Origin: JBFWWP01 sp050246115
GTDB lineage: Bacteria; Planctomycetota; UBA8108; UBA1146; JAJFFE01
Direction of reading: 5' to 3'
Assembly: GCA_050246115.1 (NCBI GenBank)
Contig: JBFWWP010000023.1
Span: 41,205-105,204, forward strand
DNA length: 64,000 bases
Shown here piece after piece: positions 36,419-44,672 of the stretch; the first letter of the stretch is position 1; each line of letters opens with the position of its first letter. A model generated the notes under the pieces. That model had not been told where the DNA came from and made no database searches. It saw only the letters and a list, made by a program, of their open reading frames with translations. Both the position numbers and the translations under genes were made by a program.

Positions 36419-37049
36419 GGTCCGAGCCTCCGATTCCCCTGCTTCAGAGTTTCCTGGGAGGGCTGTTCACGAAAGTAGCTGACGACGCAACCGACCCCGC
36501 CGCGCTGGGACGGCGGAGTCCGCGGCGGCCAAGCCCGTCCGGACGACTTGCGAACGGGCACCCCGGTGGTGTCGCGTACCGGCGCCCCGATGGCTCCGGC
36601 GGACCGCACGGGTGAGGTCACTCACAGCGCAACGTTCCGTTGCTCCGTTGACCCGCACTACGGTTCGCACATCACGTCGACTGCACACCGCGTCGACCCC
36701 CGGATCGGCCACCCGCGAGTGCGGCCTTGGAGATGCGTGGGCCCCCCCGGCCCCACGGCTAGACGACTTCGAGCGGCGCTCCGGCCGCTTCCATCCCGAC
36801 GCTTCCGTCCCGCTGGAGCCAACCAGCCGGCCCAATCTTCGCACGTCAGCCGGGGCGCGCTCGGCTCGACACTGGCTTGTCGAGGCCCTGCCCACGAGAA
36901 TCGACTTCCCGGCCTATCTTCAGCGACGGCTCCGACAGAACATCTGTTCTTCTCGCGCGAAGGAAGCCTGCCCTCGAGGCACGAACCTCCGGCACGGAAC
37001 GGCCCGCGCGATGACGTGCCGCGCCCACAGGTAGTAGTCCCTGCTGACG
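36419..37049 (-). other. Long untranslated leader of nrdJ (inferred)
   Basis: This 630-base region has no gene I can support on either strand. If the promoter at 37056-37084 is used, it would all be 5' leader of nrdJ. I looked for a cobalamin riboswitch and did not find a B12 box. It contains the inverted repeat AGAACA-TC-TGTTCT at 36937-36950, so some structured or operator function is possible. Confidence 0.4.
36937..36950. promoter_or_regulatory. Inverted repeat GAAC-N4-GTTC
   Basis: AGAACATCTGTTCT is a perfect 6-bp inverted repeat with a 2-base spacer. The GAAC-N4-GTTC form is like SOS boxes of Gram-positive LexA, but one spacer base differs from that consensus. It lies about 100 bases downstream of the candidate nrdJ promoter. 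Confidence 0.35.
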
Positions 37050-37055
37050 AAGCGT

Positions 37056-37084
37056 ACTATATCTAGGGGGGATGGGGCCTTCAA
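37056..37084 (-). promoter_or_regulatory. Candidate sigma-70 promoter directed at nrdJ
   Basis: On the minus strand, TTGAAG (37084-37079) and TATAGT (37061-37056) are separated by exactly 17 bases. It is in the only clearly A/T-rich patch of the 36.4-37.3 kb region and points to nrdJ. Confidence 0.55.
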
Positions 37085-37101
37085 TGACCAAAAGTTGGTC
37101 A
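37085..37101. promoter_or_regulatory. Palindromic operator next to nrdJ promoter
   Basis: TGACCAAAAGTTGGTCA has 7-bp perfect inverted arms around AAG. It abuts the -35 element of the candidate nrdJ promoter on its upstream side, which suits an activator site more than a repressor site. The arms do not match the NrdR box. Confidence 0.5.
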
Positions 37102-37321
37102 ACGTCCGAGGGGTCGTTTCTGCCTCGGGCGCCCACTACGAGGGCTCCGGGTTGCCGCTGGCGGGACCGGGGTCAGTTTATCCACAGACATTCCGCGAAG
37201 CGTCCCCAATCGAGGGCAACGGCGGGCCCGCGTCACGCGCGCCTCGCTGTCGCAGACAGGAGCCTAATCGCAACCGAGCTGCCGTTCGATCGAGGTCGCA
37301 ATGCCCACGAGGGTGAGTGGG

Positions 37322-38122
37322 TCAGGGCTCTCGGCGCGGCGCGGTCGTCGGCGGGGACGACCCCTCGGCGGGCGTGGCGGACCAGGCGAGCGACGACACC
37401 GGCGTTCGGTAGCGTTGCGGCGAAGCGCGAAACGCCTCCTCGGGCACCTCCAAGCTCACGGTCAGGACGCGCCCCGGATCGACCTCGATCCAGGCCTGGA
37501 TCACCATCACGGTGCTCCCGGAGTCGCGAGTCCGGCGCATCTCGGCGTACAAAGCCGTGTGAGTGGCAATGGTGCGCCGTTCCCACGTCTCCAACGTGAA
37601 ACCCTCGGTCCAGAGGAACCGTTGTCTGAGGTTGCGACACATGGTGTCGAAGTTCGCGGCGCCCAAGGCGTAGTCACCGAGGCTCAACGAGAAGGCAGCC
37701 TGGGCTTGGGCATCCTCGAACAAGCCGATCAGCTCCCCCGTGTGGTCGGCGACCTTCTGCCGGCGCTTGGTCTGGACGAAGGCGGCCGGCAGACGAACGG
37801 TCACCTCGTCCAAGCGGCGGACCACCACTTCTTCCGGGGCCCGGAGCTGCTCGGGATCGTATTGGACCCCCGATCGGCCCTTGTCGTCTTCGGGCTTCTT
37901 CGGCGTCGTTGCGACCCGGTGGATCGACTCGATCTGGTGGGTGCGGAACGTGAGGATCCCGCCCGAGTCGCAGCGCAAAGTGATCTCGCGACTCGACTCG
38001 CGGAGGATCTGACCGTGGAACTGGACCCCGTCCTTGAGCCGAATCCAGTCGGCGTCGGCGCGGCCACCGGCCGCGGCGAACACAGCGAACACGAGGAGCG
38101 GAAGGAGTTTCTTGGCGGTCAT
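37322..38122 (-). CDS. Exported protein of unknown function with N-terminal beta unit
   Basis: 266 residues. A signal peptide (LLPLLVFAVFAAAGGRADA) is followed by WIRLKDGVQFHGQILRES, a small beta unit (to about residue 70) of the type LKDGxxxxGxI-x-HQIESI that is common at the start of planctomycete exported proteins. Residues 105-245 form an alpha/beta domain with a layout like PsbP/DcrB proteins (FVQTKRRQKVADH ... LIGLFEDAQAQAAFSL ... AWIEVDPGRVLTVSLEVPEE). No catalytic residues stand out. The end is Pro/Thr/Ser rich. It is 179 bases upstream of nothing on its own strand except the Opp genes read toward it, so it could be the last gene of that unit. A periplasmic or surface role is likely. 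Confidence 0.6.
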   Translation of the reverse strand: MTAKKLLPLLVFAVFAAAGGRADADWIRLKDGVQFHGQILRESSREITLRCDSGGILTFRTHQIESIHRVATTPKKPEDDKGRSGVQYDPEQLRAPEEVVVRRLDEVTVRLPAAFVQTKRRQKVADHTGELIGLFEDAQAQAAFSLSLGDYALGAANFDTMCRNLRQRFLWTEGFTLETWERRTIATHTALYAEMRRTRDSGSTVMVIQAWIEVDPGRVLTVSLEVPEEAFRASPQRYRTPVSSLAWSATPAEGSSPPTTAPRREP

Positions 38123-38301
38123 GGCCTCGACGTTCCGGTCGTTGGAACAGGGGCAGTGTGCGTCCTCAACGAGCCTACGATGCCGCCGACGGCAGTGCCC
38201 GAACGAGGTCGAGGGGAGTCGCTGAACTGCTCGCGCAAGCTTCTTCTAGGGAACGGTTTGCAGCTCCGGCCGCGAAACGGCCGCGCGCGGCTAGGCGACC
38301 C

Positions 38302-39819
38302 CTACTGGCGGAGCTTCGGGTCGAGTGCGTCCCGCAGGCCTTCGCCCACCAGGTTGAGGACGGTTACCGTCAAGAAGATCGCGAAACCGGGACTGAGGAT
38401 CAGCCAGATCTTCCCCGTCTGCCGCCCCTGGAGGAGGAGTTGGCCCCAGGAGGGAACGTTCGGATCGCCAAGGCCGAGGAACGCCAAGCCCGACTCGAGC
38501 AGGATCGCCGAGGCCACCCCGAAGGTCGCCGCCACGAACATCGGGTGGATGGCGTTGGGCAGAACGTGCTGGAACACGATGCGCCACCGGGGCACGCCCA
38601 TGGCCCGGGCGGCCAGCACGTACTCCTGGCCTCGTTCCGCGAGGAACTGGCCGCGGATCAGTCGCGCTACCGAGGTCCAGCTCACCAGCCCGATCGCAAC
38701 CATGACAACAAAGATGTTCTTGGTCTCGAGGACTGCCACCACGATCAGCACGAACGCAAAGACCGGGAAGCAGATCATGATCTCTACGAGACGCATGAGC
38801 GTCATGTCCACCCAGCCGCCGAAGAAACCCATGAGCGCGCCGAGGATGGTGCCGATCGTGCAGTAGATCACCACTGCGATGACACCGATCGTCAGCGACA
38901 CTCGCGTCCCATAGATGATTCGCGCGAAGACGTCCCGGCCGTTCTTGTCCGTGCCGAGGGGGTGCAGGTTGCCCCAACCGCCGAACGACGGGGCCTCGAC
39001 GATGCGCTCGTTGTCGTTGTCGTCGTGGTGAAATGCCACCGGCGCCAGCACGAACGTGTAGGGACTGAGCTTCAGGGCTTCCTGCGCCGCTTCATGTTTC
39101 TGGTGCCAACTCGCGAGCTGGCGGTCGACGCGCACGAGGTCCGCGTCGATCGCCCTGGCTTCGGCGTCGAGGTTTGCGCGCACGCCCGAGTCCTCGGGCG
39201 CTTGCGCGAGCGCTGCTTCCACCTCGACCTTGCGCTCCCGAAGCGCAGCCAAGCGTTCGGTGGTGGAGGCGATTCGCTGCTCGGCCAGCACTCGCTGGAG
39301 TTCGGGTTTCCGCTCCTCCAGGTAGGACCGCTTCGGGAGCTGATAGCGCAGCCAACGCTGCGGGTAGAACGCGAGGCGACCGAATTCGCTGGTCACGACT
39401 CGCTCGGGTCCGGCCACGATGAAGAAACCGTAGAGAAATGGCAGCGCGCACGCCAGGAAGCGGGCCCGGGCCGAGTAGCGTCGCAGCAGCAACGCCACGA
39501 GCACGAAGAAGGGGCTAGCCAGGAGCAGCAGGTTGAAGAAGAGGTCCACCCCGCTCGGGAACACGTTCTGATCGAGGAGGTCGCGGAACCATGGCAGGTC
39601 GAAGCCGGCGGCGCCGCTGGCTCCAGTCACCGGGTCGATCTGCACCACCGGACTGCGATAGAACGGGCTGCTGGTCGCGAGCACCGGGGCGAAGATCGCG
39701 AGCAGGAAGAGCAACGCCAGTACCCAGAGGCCCATCATCGCGGTGCGATGCTTGCGAAACTGGCCGACGACGATGTCCCAGTTCGTCTTGGTCTTCTTGT
39801 TGGCGGTAGGTACGTTCAC
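38302..39819 (-). CDS. oppC: Oligopeptide ABC permease OppC-like with coiled-coil insertion
   Basis: 505-residue inner-membrane permease. The N-terminus (HRTAMMGLWVLALLFLLAIFAPVLA) is the usual OppC first helix, and the C-terminal half (from about 335) has the binding-protein-dependent transport domain, with GTDKNGRDVFARIIYGTRVSL and the EAA loop near AARAMGVPRWRIVFQHVLPN. Between them lie about 230 extra residues: two more hydrophobic helices and a Glu/Arg/Ala-rich segment (SYLEERKPELQRVLAEQ ... ERLAALRERKVEVEAAL) that should be a periplasmic coiled coil. Normal OppC is near 300 residues. GTG 39819 overlaps the OppB stop as GTGA and follows GAGGATC. It would pair with OppB; ATPase genes are absent here. 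Confidence 0.85.
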   Translation of the reverse strand: MNVPTANKKTKTNWDIVVGQFRKHRTAMMGLWVLALLFLLAIFAPVLATSSPFYRSPVVQIDPVTGASGAAGFDLPWFRDLLDQNVFPSGVDLFFNLLLLASPFFVLVALLLRRYSARARFLACALPFLYGFFIVAGPERVVTSEFGRLAFYPQRWLRYQLPKRSYLEERKPELQRVLAEQRIASTTERLAALRERKVEVEAALAQAPEDSGVRANLDAEARAIDADLVRVDRQLASWHQKHEAAQEALKLSPYTFVLAPVAFHHDDNDNERIVEAPSFGGWGNLHPLGTDKNGRDVFARIIYGTRVSLTIGVIAVVIYCTIGTILGALMGFFGGWVDMTLMRLVEIMICFPVFAFVLIVVAVLETKNIFVVMVAIGLVSWTSVARLIRGQFLAERGQEYVLAARAMGVPRWRIVFQHVLPNAIHPMFVAATFGVASAILLESGLAFLGLGDPNVPSWGQLLLQGRQTGKIWLILSPGFAIFLTVTVLNLVGEGLRDALDPKLRQ

Positions 39820-41594
39820 GAGAAGCTGATCCTCGGGTCCACGACTGCGTACAGCAGGTCGGACAGCAAGATGCCGATCATGGTCAGAACCGCGACGAGC
39901 AGCGTAATGCCGATGATCACGTTCAGATCCCGCTGAAAAATGGAGTTCACGGTCAGCAGCCCGAAGCCGGGGATCGAGAAGATCCACTCAATGATGAACG
40001 CGCCGCCGACAATCGTCGGTAAGGTGGTCCCGAGCAGGGTAATGACCGGGATGATCCCGTTGCGTCCAGCGTGCTTCACGGTCACCGTGAACTCGCTGAG
40101 CCCTTTGGCTCTGGCGGTGCGAACATAGTCGCTGCGCAGTACGTTCATGAGGCCGGACTTTGCGTAGCGGCTCAGGGCGGCGAACGAGCCGTAGGTCATG
40201 CAGATGATCGGTGCCACCACGTGCCACGCCACATCCTTCACATACGCGGTCGTGCTCAAGCGCCATGCGTTGATGTCCGCGAAGCCCCCGTCTGGGATCC
40301 ACTCGAACGAACCGGGCTGTCCCTTCGCGAGGTAGCGCACGAGCAAGGTTGCCACGAAGAACGAAGGCAACGAGTACAGCCCGAACACGAACAGCGAAAG
40401 GGCGCGCTCGGCCCAGCTGCCATGGATGCGTGCGCTGAGCATGCCGAGCGGCACGGCGACGAGATACGCGAGGAGTAGCGACGTGACCGACAGCGTGAGG
40501 GAGTACTTGAGTTTCTCGAGGATCAGCGTCACGACCGGCATCTTGTATTGGGTCGAGTAGCCGAGGTCCAAGCGCAACAGATTGCCCCAATACTGGGCGA
40601 AACGAGTCTCCAGGAACAGGACCCGTGCCCAGCCAGAGCCGCTGTAGTCCCACCGCTGGGCGGACCCGAACCACCAGTCCTCGAGCAACTGCATTCCCGC
40701 CTGCTGGCGCGACGGCGGATCACTGGCTTGCCAGCGGATCCGTTCGAACGCCGTCTGGTGGAGGCGCCGGAACTCGGCAGCGACGGGATCGCTCGCGGGG
40801 TCTACCGTGAGACTCGCCGTCAGGCTCGACGCGAGGCGTTCGAGCGCGCGCTCGCGACGTGTCTCGTCCGCCAGCGCGATGGCGACCAGCGCCGACACGT
40901 CGGAGCGGGCGCCGGCCGCCTCTGGGAGTGGTGGCTGATCCAACTCCTGCGCGATGCGATCTTGCTCGGCCGGTGTCACCGCCGGGAACTGATCCTGGCT
41001 CCCGTGGAACCAGGCCCGAAAGGCAAGTACCCCCGCTTGCTTGCGAACCTCGGAGTCGCCGGCGTTCCACCGATACAGGTCGAGAATCTCGTTCTCGATG
41101 ACGATCTCCGCGTTGCGGCGCGATGTCTCTGGGTCGAGGCGACCCGTTTCCGCGCCGACGGCCACCCGTTGGGCGGACTTGACGAGCCATGACATCGCGG
41201 TGTCACGCAGCGCCACATCGGTTCCAGCGACGAACGAGTGCAGCGCTGGCACCGCGTAGTAGCCCCACCGAATGAGCTGCTCTTGCGCGTCGCTGCGCAC
41301 TTTGACTTCCGCGGCGCGGTCGTTCGCGTCGAGGAGTTTCTTGCGTACTTCCTCAGCGGTGAGTTTGTAGTACGGGTTCAGCACCGCCGGTCGATCGAGT
41401 CCGTACTGGGCGCGGAACACTTTGACGGACTGACTGAGTCCTCCCGCATCGCCGGTGCTCTTGCCTTCGGCACCGGGTGCCTGGGCAGCGATCGGCGGCT
41501 CGGGCGCGCACGTCAGGATGACCCAGACTACCAGCGACACACCGAAGAGCGTGGGAATCATCAGCAGGAGCCGCTTGATGACGTAGGTTCTCAA
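39816..41594 (-). CDS. oppB: Oligopeptide ABC permease OppB-like with large insertion
   Basis: 592-residue inner-membrane permease. Residues 1-30 are the OppB first helix (RTYVIKRLLLMIPTLFGVSLVVWVI). From about 305 come the typical OppB parts: FAQYWGNLLRLDLGYSTQYKMPV, five helices and the EAA loop YVRTARAKGLSEFTVTVKHAGRN. Between them about 200 residues replace a short periplasmic loop; they are alpha-helical and recall HEAT-like pairs (LIRWGYYAVPALHSFVAG, VALRDTAMSWLVKSAQ). TTG 41594 overlaps the binding-protein stop as TTGA and GGAAAG lies upstream; the longer frame beyond is a shadow of the binding protein. The insertion suggests an extra partner or contact outside the membrane. Confidence 0.83.
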   Translation of the reverse strand: MRTYVIKRLLLMIPTLFGVSLVVWVILTCAPEPPIAAQAPGAEGKSTGDAGGLSQSVKVFRAQYGLDRPAVLNPYYKLTAEEVRKKLLDANDRAAEVKVRSDAQEQLIRWGYYAVPALHSFVAGTDVALRDTAMSWLVKSAQRVAVGAETGRLDPETSRRNAEIVIENEILDLYRWNAGDSEVRKQAGVLAFRAWFHGSQDQFPAVTPAEQDRIAQELDQPPLPEAAGARSDVSALVAIALADETRRERALERLASSLTASLTVDPASDPVAAEFRRLHQTAFERIRWQASDPPSRQQAGMQLLEDWWFGSAQRWDYSGSGWARVLFLETRFAQYWGNLLRLDLGYSTQYKMPVVTLILEKLKYSLTLSVTSLLLAYLVAVPLGMLSARIHGSWAERALSLFVFGLYSLPSFFVATLLVRYLAKGQPGSFEWIPDGGFADINAWRLSTTAYVKDVAWHVVAPIICMTYGSFAALSRYAKSGLMNVLRSDYVRTARAKGLSEFTVTVKHAGRNGIIPVITLLGTTLPTIVGGAFIIEWIFSIPGFGLLTVNSIFQRDLNVIIGITLLVAVLTMIGILLSDLLYAVVDPRISFS

Positions 41595-43795
41595 GGCCGC
41601 GCTTTCCAGCGGAACATGAGGCGGCGATCGAGGTGGGGCGGATTCTGGCGCGCCTCGGGGAGCCGCCAATCGGCTTGGAAGATCACGGGCGAGTGGACCG
41701 ACCAGATCCAGGTGTAGGGTTGAGCTTCGAACTCCATGTCGTACCAACGGTTCATGAGTTCGATGCGAGTGGGGTAATCGAAGGCCTTGTCGAGTTGCGC
41801 GAAGATCTTGTCGGCCTCGGGGTTGGCGTAGCCCGGGTAGTTGTTCGAAGCGACCTCGTCTACCTTGGAGGAGTCCCAGAGCTGCCGCGGGTCGGAGTCG
41901 AAGCCAGCGGTCCAGAAGATGACGAAGCCGTCGAAGGTGCGGTCGTGAATCTGCCGCGACCACAGTGCGGACTCCGCCGGGTTGGGGCTCATCTTGACGC
42001 CGATCTTGAGCAGGTCTTCCTTGTACATCTGGCAGATCTGCACCTGATCCGGCGAACTCGACGAAATCAGCAGCTGGAACTCGAAGTCGAGCTTGGTGCC
42101 GTCCACGACTTTGTCGCGGACGCCGTCGCCGTCGGTGTCCACCCAGCCGGCCTCTTGCAGCAGCCGCGCGGCCTCCGCGAGGTCGAACGGCAATGGCTTT
42201 CGTTCCGGATTGAAGTAAGGACTGAAGACCGACTCGCCGATGGGGATCACCTCGCCGAGCCCGTAGAAGAACTTCTCCGGCACCGCATACCGGTTGAGGG
42301 CGAGTGTGAGGGCGCGGCGCACCGTCGCTTCCTTGAACAGCGGCTTGCGCATGTTCCAGCCGAAGCCACCGTACGTCGGGCGCCGCCAGATGTAGTAGCA
42401 GTGCTTCCACGTCGACGGCGCCGGGCGGTCGCGGTCTTCGAAGTTGTAGACCGGACGCTGTTCATCGCCCTCGAGTACGAAGGTCCGATACTGCTCGGGG
42501 TTCAGGATGTTGAGGGTGATCTTGTCGTTCCAGAACGCTGCCAAACGGTTGTCGTCGTCGCGGATGATGTTGACCACGTACTCACGACAAGTGGGGCGGT
42601 CGAGGTGGTAGCTGTTGTTGCGAACACACCGGATGTACTGGCCGAGCGCGTACTCGACGAACCGATAGGGACCGTTGCCGCACATGGAACTCGAGAACCA
42701 GTGCTTGCCGAACTGCGCGTAGACATCGGCTTCCGGATAGCGGTTGCCCGACGGGTCGTACGCCCAAATGTGCTCGGGCAACGGTTGCAGCTCGAGGGTC
42801 GAAGCGCGGTTGTAGAAGCGAGTTTCCTTCCAAGTCACCTTCACGGTGTAGTCATCCACGAGCTCAACGCTGTCGATCGGCTCATAGAACACTTTGAGCG
42901 GTGTCGGCGTGTTGGCATTTCGCAGCAGGTCGTAGGTGAACTTCACGTCGTGTGCGGTGACGTAGTGATCGCCCGCCAGGAACGGGTGCGCGGCCAGCAT
43001 CTTGGGTTCGGGGTCGTGCCACCGAAGACCCGGACGCAGATAGATCATGTACACCCGACGGTCGGGGCTCTCTTCGATGCGCGAGGCGAGTTTGGCATTC
43101 CACTCTTGGACATCGGTCGTCTTCCGCTCGGCGAGCCAGTCGTGCACGTAGTACGACAAGGCCGCGACGGTAACGGTGCGATCGTCGCTGTAGAAGTTCA
43201 GTCCTTTCGGCTCCCCGGCCACGTAGTCGTTGAGGACCGCCTCCCAGTCGACTTGCTCCGGCGGCGGCAGGTCGCGCTTGGGGTCGGCGTTGGTCTTCTC
43301 GTCACACAAGACCGTCCACCCCGGGTTGTACGGGTAGACCTGAACCCCGGCGATGACGGACGGTTGACTCGTGCGATCCTCCGCTCGACTTGCGCTTTGG
43401 ATGGGCCGCTTGGGGCGAGCGCCAGCCGAGTTCGCGGGGGCCGTGGCGCCACCGCTGCTGTCCCCGGGTCGTGCACCGCCAAGGAGCCCCTCGCGCGCGA
43501 GTCGCACCAGCGTGTCGAAGTGCTGGCTGGTCTCGGCGGCGCGGTCACGGGTTGCGCGTAGGTCTTCTTGCAGTCGCTCGATCGACCCGTCGACCTTGCG
43601 CTCGAGCTGGCCGACCGAGGACTCGACCGTGCGCTTCAGTGTGTTGACCGACGTGTCCTGCGACTGCACTTGGTCGTGAAGCCGAACGAGCTTCTCTTCC
43701 ATGCCCTGATACTGAATGAAGCCAAGACCCACCACCACCGCGGTGGCGGTGAGGCCGACGATGAGGAGCGCGCTGAGGAGGGGGTTGTTTTGCAT
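41591..43795 (-). CDS. Family 5 extracellular solute-binding protein, membrane-anchored by coiled coil
   Basis: 734 residues. Instead of a lipoprotein signal it begins with one transmembrane helix (LLSALLIVGLTATAVVVGLGF) and then about 90 residues of heptad-like sequence (EEKLVRLHDQVQSQDT ... QLERKVDGSIERLQEDLRATRD), which should form a coiled-coil stalk. A low-complexity linker leads to the family 5 peptide-binding domain (about 150-734), with HDVKFTYDLLRN, EATVRRALTLALNRY and EAARLLQEAGWVDTDGDGVRD as signature blocks. It would capture peptides or similar solutes for the OppB/OppC channel. ATG 43795 gives MQNNPLLSALL; no good ribosome site is visible. It is the first of three overlapping genes. 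Confidence 0.85.
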   Translation of the reverse strand: MQNNPLLSALLIVGLTATAVVVGLGFIQYQGMEEKLVRLHDQVQSQDTSVNTLKRTVESSVGQLERKVDGSIERLQEDLRATRDRAAETSQHFDTLVRLAREGLLGGARPGDSSGGATAPANSAGARPKRPIQSASRAEDRTSQPSVIAGVQVYPYNPGWTVLCDEKTNADPKRDLPPPEQVDWEAVLNDYVAGEPKGLNFYSDDRTVTVAALSYYVHDWLAERKTTDVQEWNAKLASRIEESPDRRVYMIYLRPGLRWHDPEPKMLAAHPFLAGDHYVTAHDVKFTYDLLRNANTPTPLKVFYEPIDSVELVDDYTVKVTWKETRFYNRASTLELQPLPEHIWAYDPSGNRYPEADVYAQFGKHWFSSSMCGNGPYRFVEYALGQYIRCVRNNSYHLDRPTCREYVVNIIRDDDNRLAAFWNDKITLNILNPEQYRTFVLEGDEQRPVYNFEDRDRPAPSTWKHCYYIWRRPTYGGFGWNMRKPLFKEATVRRALTLALNRYAVPEKFFYGLGEVIPIGESVFSPYFNPERKPLPFDLAEAARLLQEAGWVDTDGDGVRDKVVDGTKLDFEFQLLISSSSPDQVQICQMYKEDLLKIGVKMSPNPAESALWSRQIHDRTFDGFVIFWTAGFDSDPRQLWDSSKVDEVASNNYPGYANPEADKIFAQLDKAFDYPTRIELMNRWYDMEFEAQPYTWIWSVHSPVIFQADWRLPEARQNPPHLDRRLMFRWKARP

Positions 43796-44112
43796 GCCGC
43801 TAAGGGTAGGGCCAGGCGCGGGACCCGTCAACCTGGCCGATCCGGCTTTGACAAAGGGTTGCGGAGCTCCGACGAAGCGGAGGTTCGATGGGCTCGCGGG
43901 CCCGGCGGCCGGCCGGGAGAAGTCGCTGTGAGGCGATCGTGCGGGTCGATTCGTCTCGTGATCGTCGCGTCGCCGGGTTGCGCGGAAAGGCGCCAAGAGC
44001 CTTCGTCCGCCGCGGGCTTGCGGAATCCGGGCTCCAGGGGCTCATGCGGAAGCCGCGGCGGCGCCGATGGTGTAGCTGTCGGTCATCGGAGGGCACGGCG
44101 AAAGGAGCAGCA

Positions 44113-44529
44113 GTGGCCGGGACTGTGAACCGGGACGCGTCCGACGCGAGTCCCCTGGCTCGGAGCGGGGTGCTTCTCCTCGCCTTGGCGGGCGTAGCCG
44201 CGATCTTCTGGTCGAGTCGCGATCCGTCGGCGATCGAGGTGCGCCCGCCACGGATCGAAGTGCCACTCACCCGGGCCGGCGTCTTCGCCGGGTTGCGGAC
44301 GCCGTACTTGGTGCTGGCCGTGCCCCCCTCGGGACCCACGTCACTACGCCTCGACGAGACCAGCGAAGGTCCCGAAGTCGCCCTCGCGCTCGACCTGGAT
44401 CACAACGGTGTGGCTACGGAGAACGAATGTTTGGCGACAGGTCAAGCGCTCGTCGTCGACGGGGAGCGCGTCCGGTTCGTGGGGTTGGATGGGGGCGGAT
44501 CGACCGCGGTCTTCGAGCGCATCGAGTAA
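44113..44529 (+). CDS. Small single-span exported protein, unknown
   Basis: 138 residues. GTG 44113 follows AAAGGAG and gives a short polar start, one hydrophobic helix (GVLLLALAGVAAIFW, about residues 18-33) and an outer domain of about 95 residues. The latter has LDLDHNGVATENECLA, an EF-hand-like loop (D-x-D-x-N-G-x-x-T-x-x-E) that could bind calcium. No family is recognised. It is divergent from the Opp unit; the 317-base space between holds no other gene. It stops 34 bases before a strong bidirectional terminator. Confidence 0.55.
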   Translation: MAGTVNRDASDASPLARSGVLLLALAGVAAIFWSSRDPSAIEVRPPRIEVPLTRAGVFAGLRTPYLVLAVPPSGPTSLRLDETSEGPEVALALDLDHNGVATENECLATGQALVVDGERVRFVGLDGGGSTAVFERIE

Positions 44530-44563
44530 GGGCTGGCCGACGTCCGAGGGCCAACCAAAAAGA

Positions 44564-44599
44564 GAAGGAAGCAGCCCGGAGGGTGGGGCTGCTTCCTTC
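44564..44599. terminator. Bidirectional terminator
   Basis: GAAGGAAGCAGCCC (44564-44577) and GGGCTGCTTCCTTC (44586-44599) form a perfect 14-bp stem with an 8-base loop, between the convergent small-protein and lipoprotein genes. AAAAA at 44557-44561 gives a T-run on the minus strand just past the stem. Confidence 0.85.
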
Positions 44600-44672
44600 G
44601 AAGAGTGGCGCTACTCGGGTCCGCGCACGAGGGGGTGGGGGTGGCGATGAGGGCGTACGAGGGCGTGGCGGG

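Noticed and set aside
36419..37049. Cobalamin riboswitch for nrdJ
   Set aside because: I read the minus strand for the B12 box and the GCCACTG-type core and found neither.
37056..37066. NrdR box at ACTATATCTAG
   Set aside because: Only the central TATAT matches; the flanking ACA and TGT arms are missing and no tandem second box exists. It is better read as the -10 element.
36467..37136. Minus-strand frames in the nrdJ leader (142 and 96 codons)
   Set aside because: No ribosome site, no family pattern and a Arg/Ser/Ala-rich composition typical of shadow frames.
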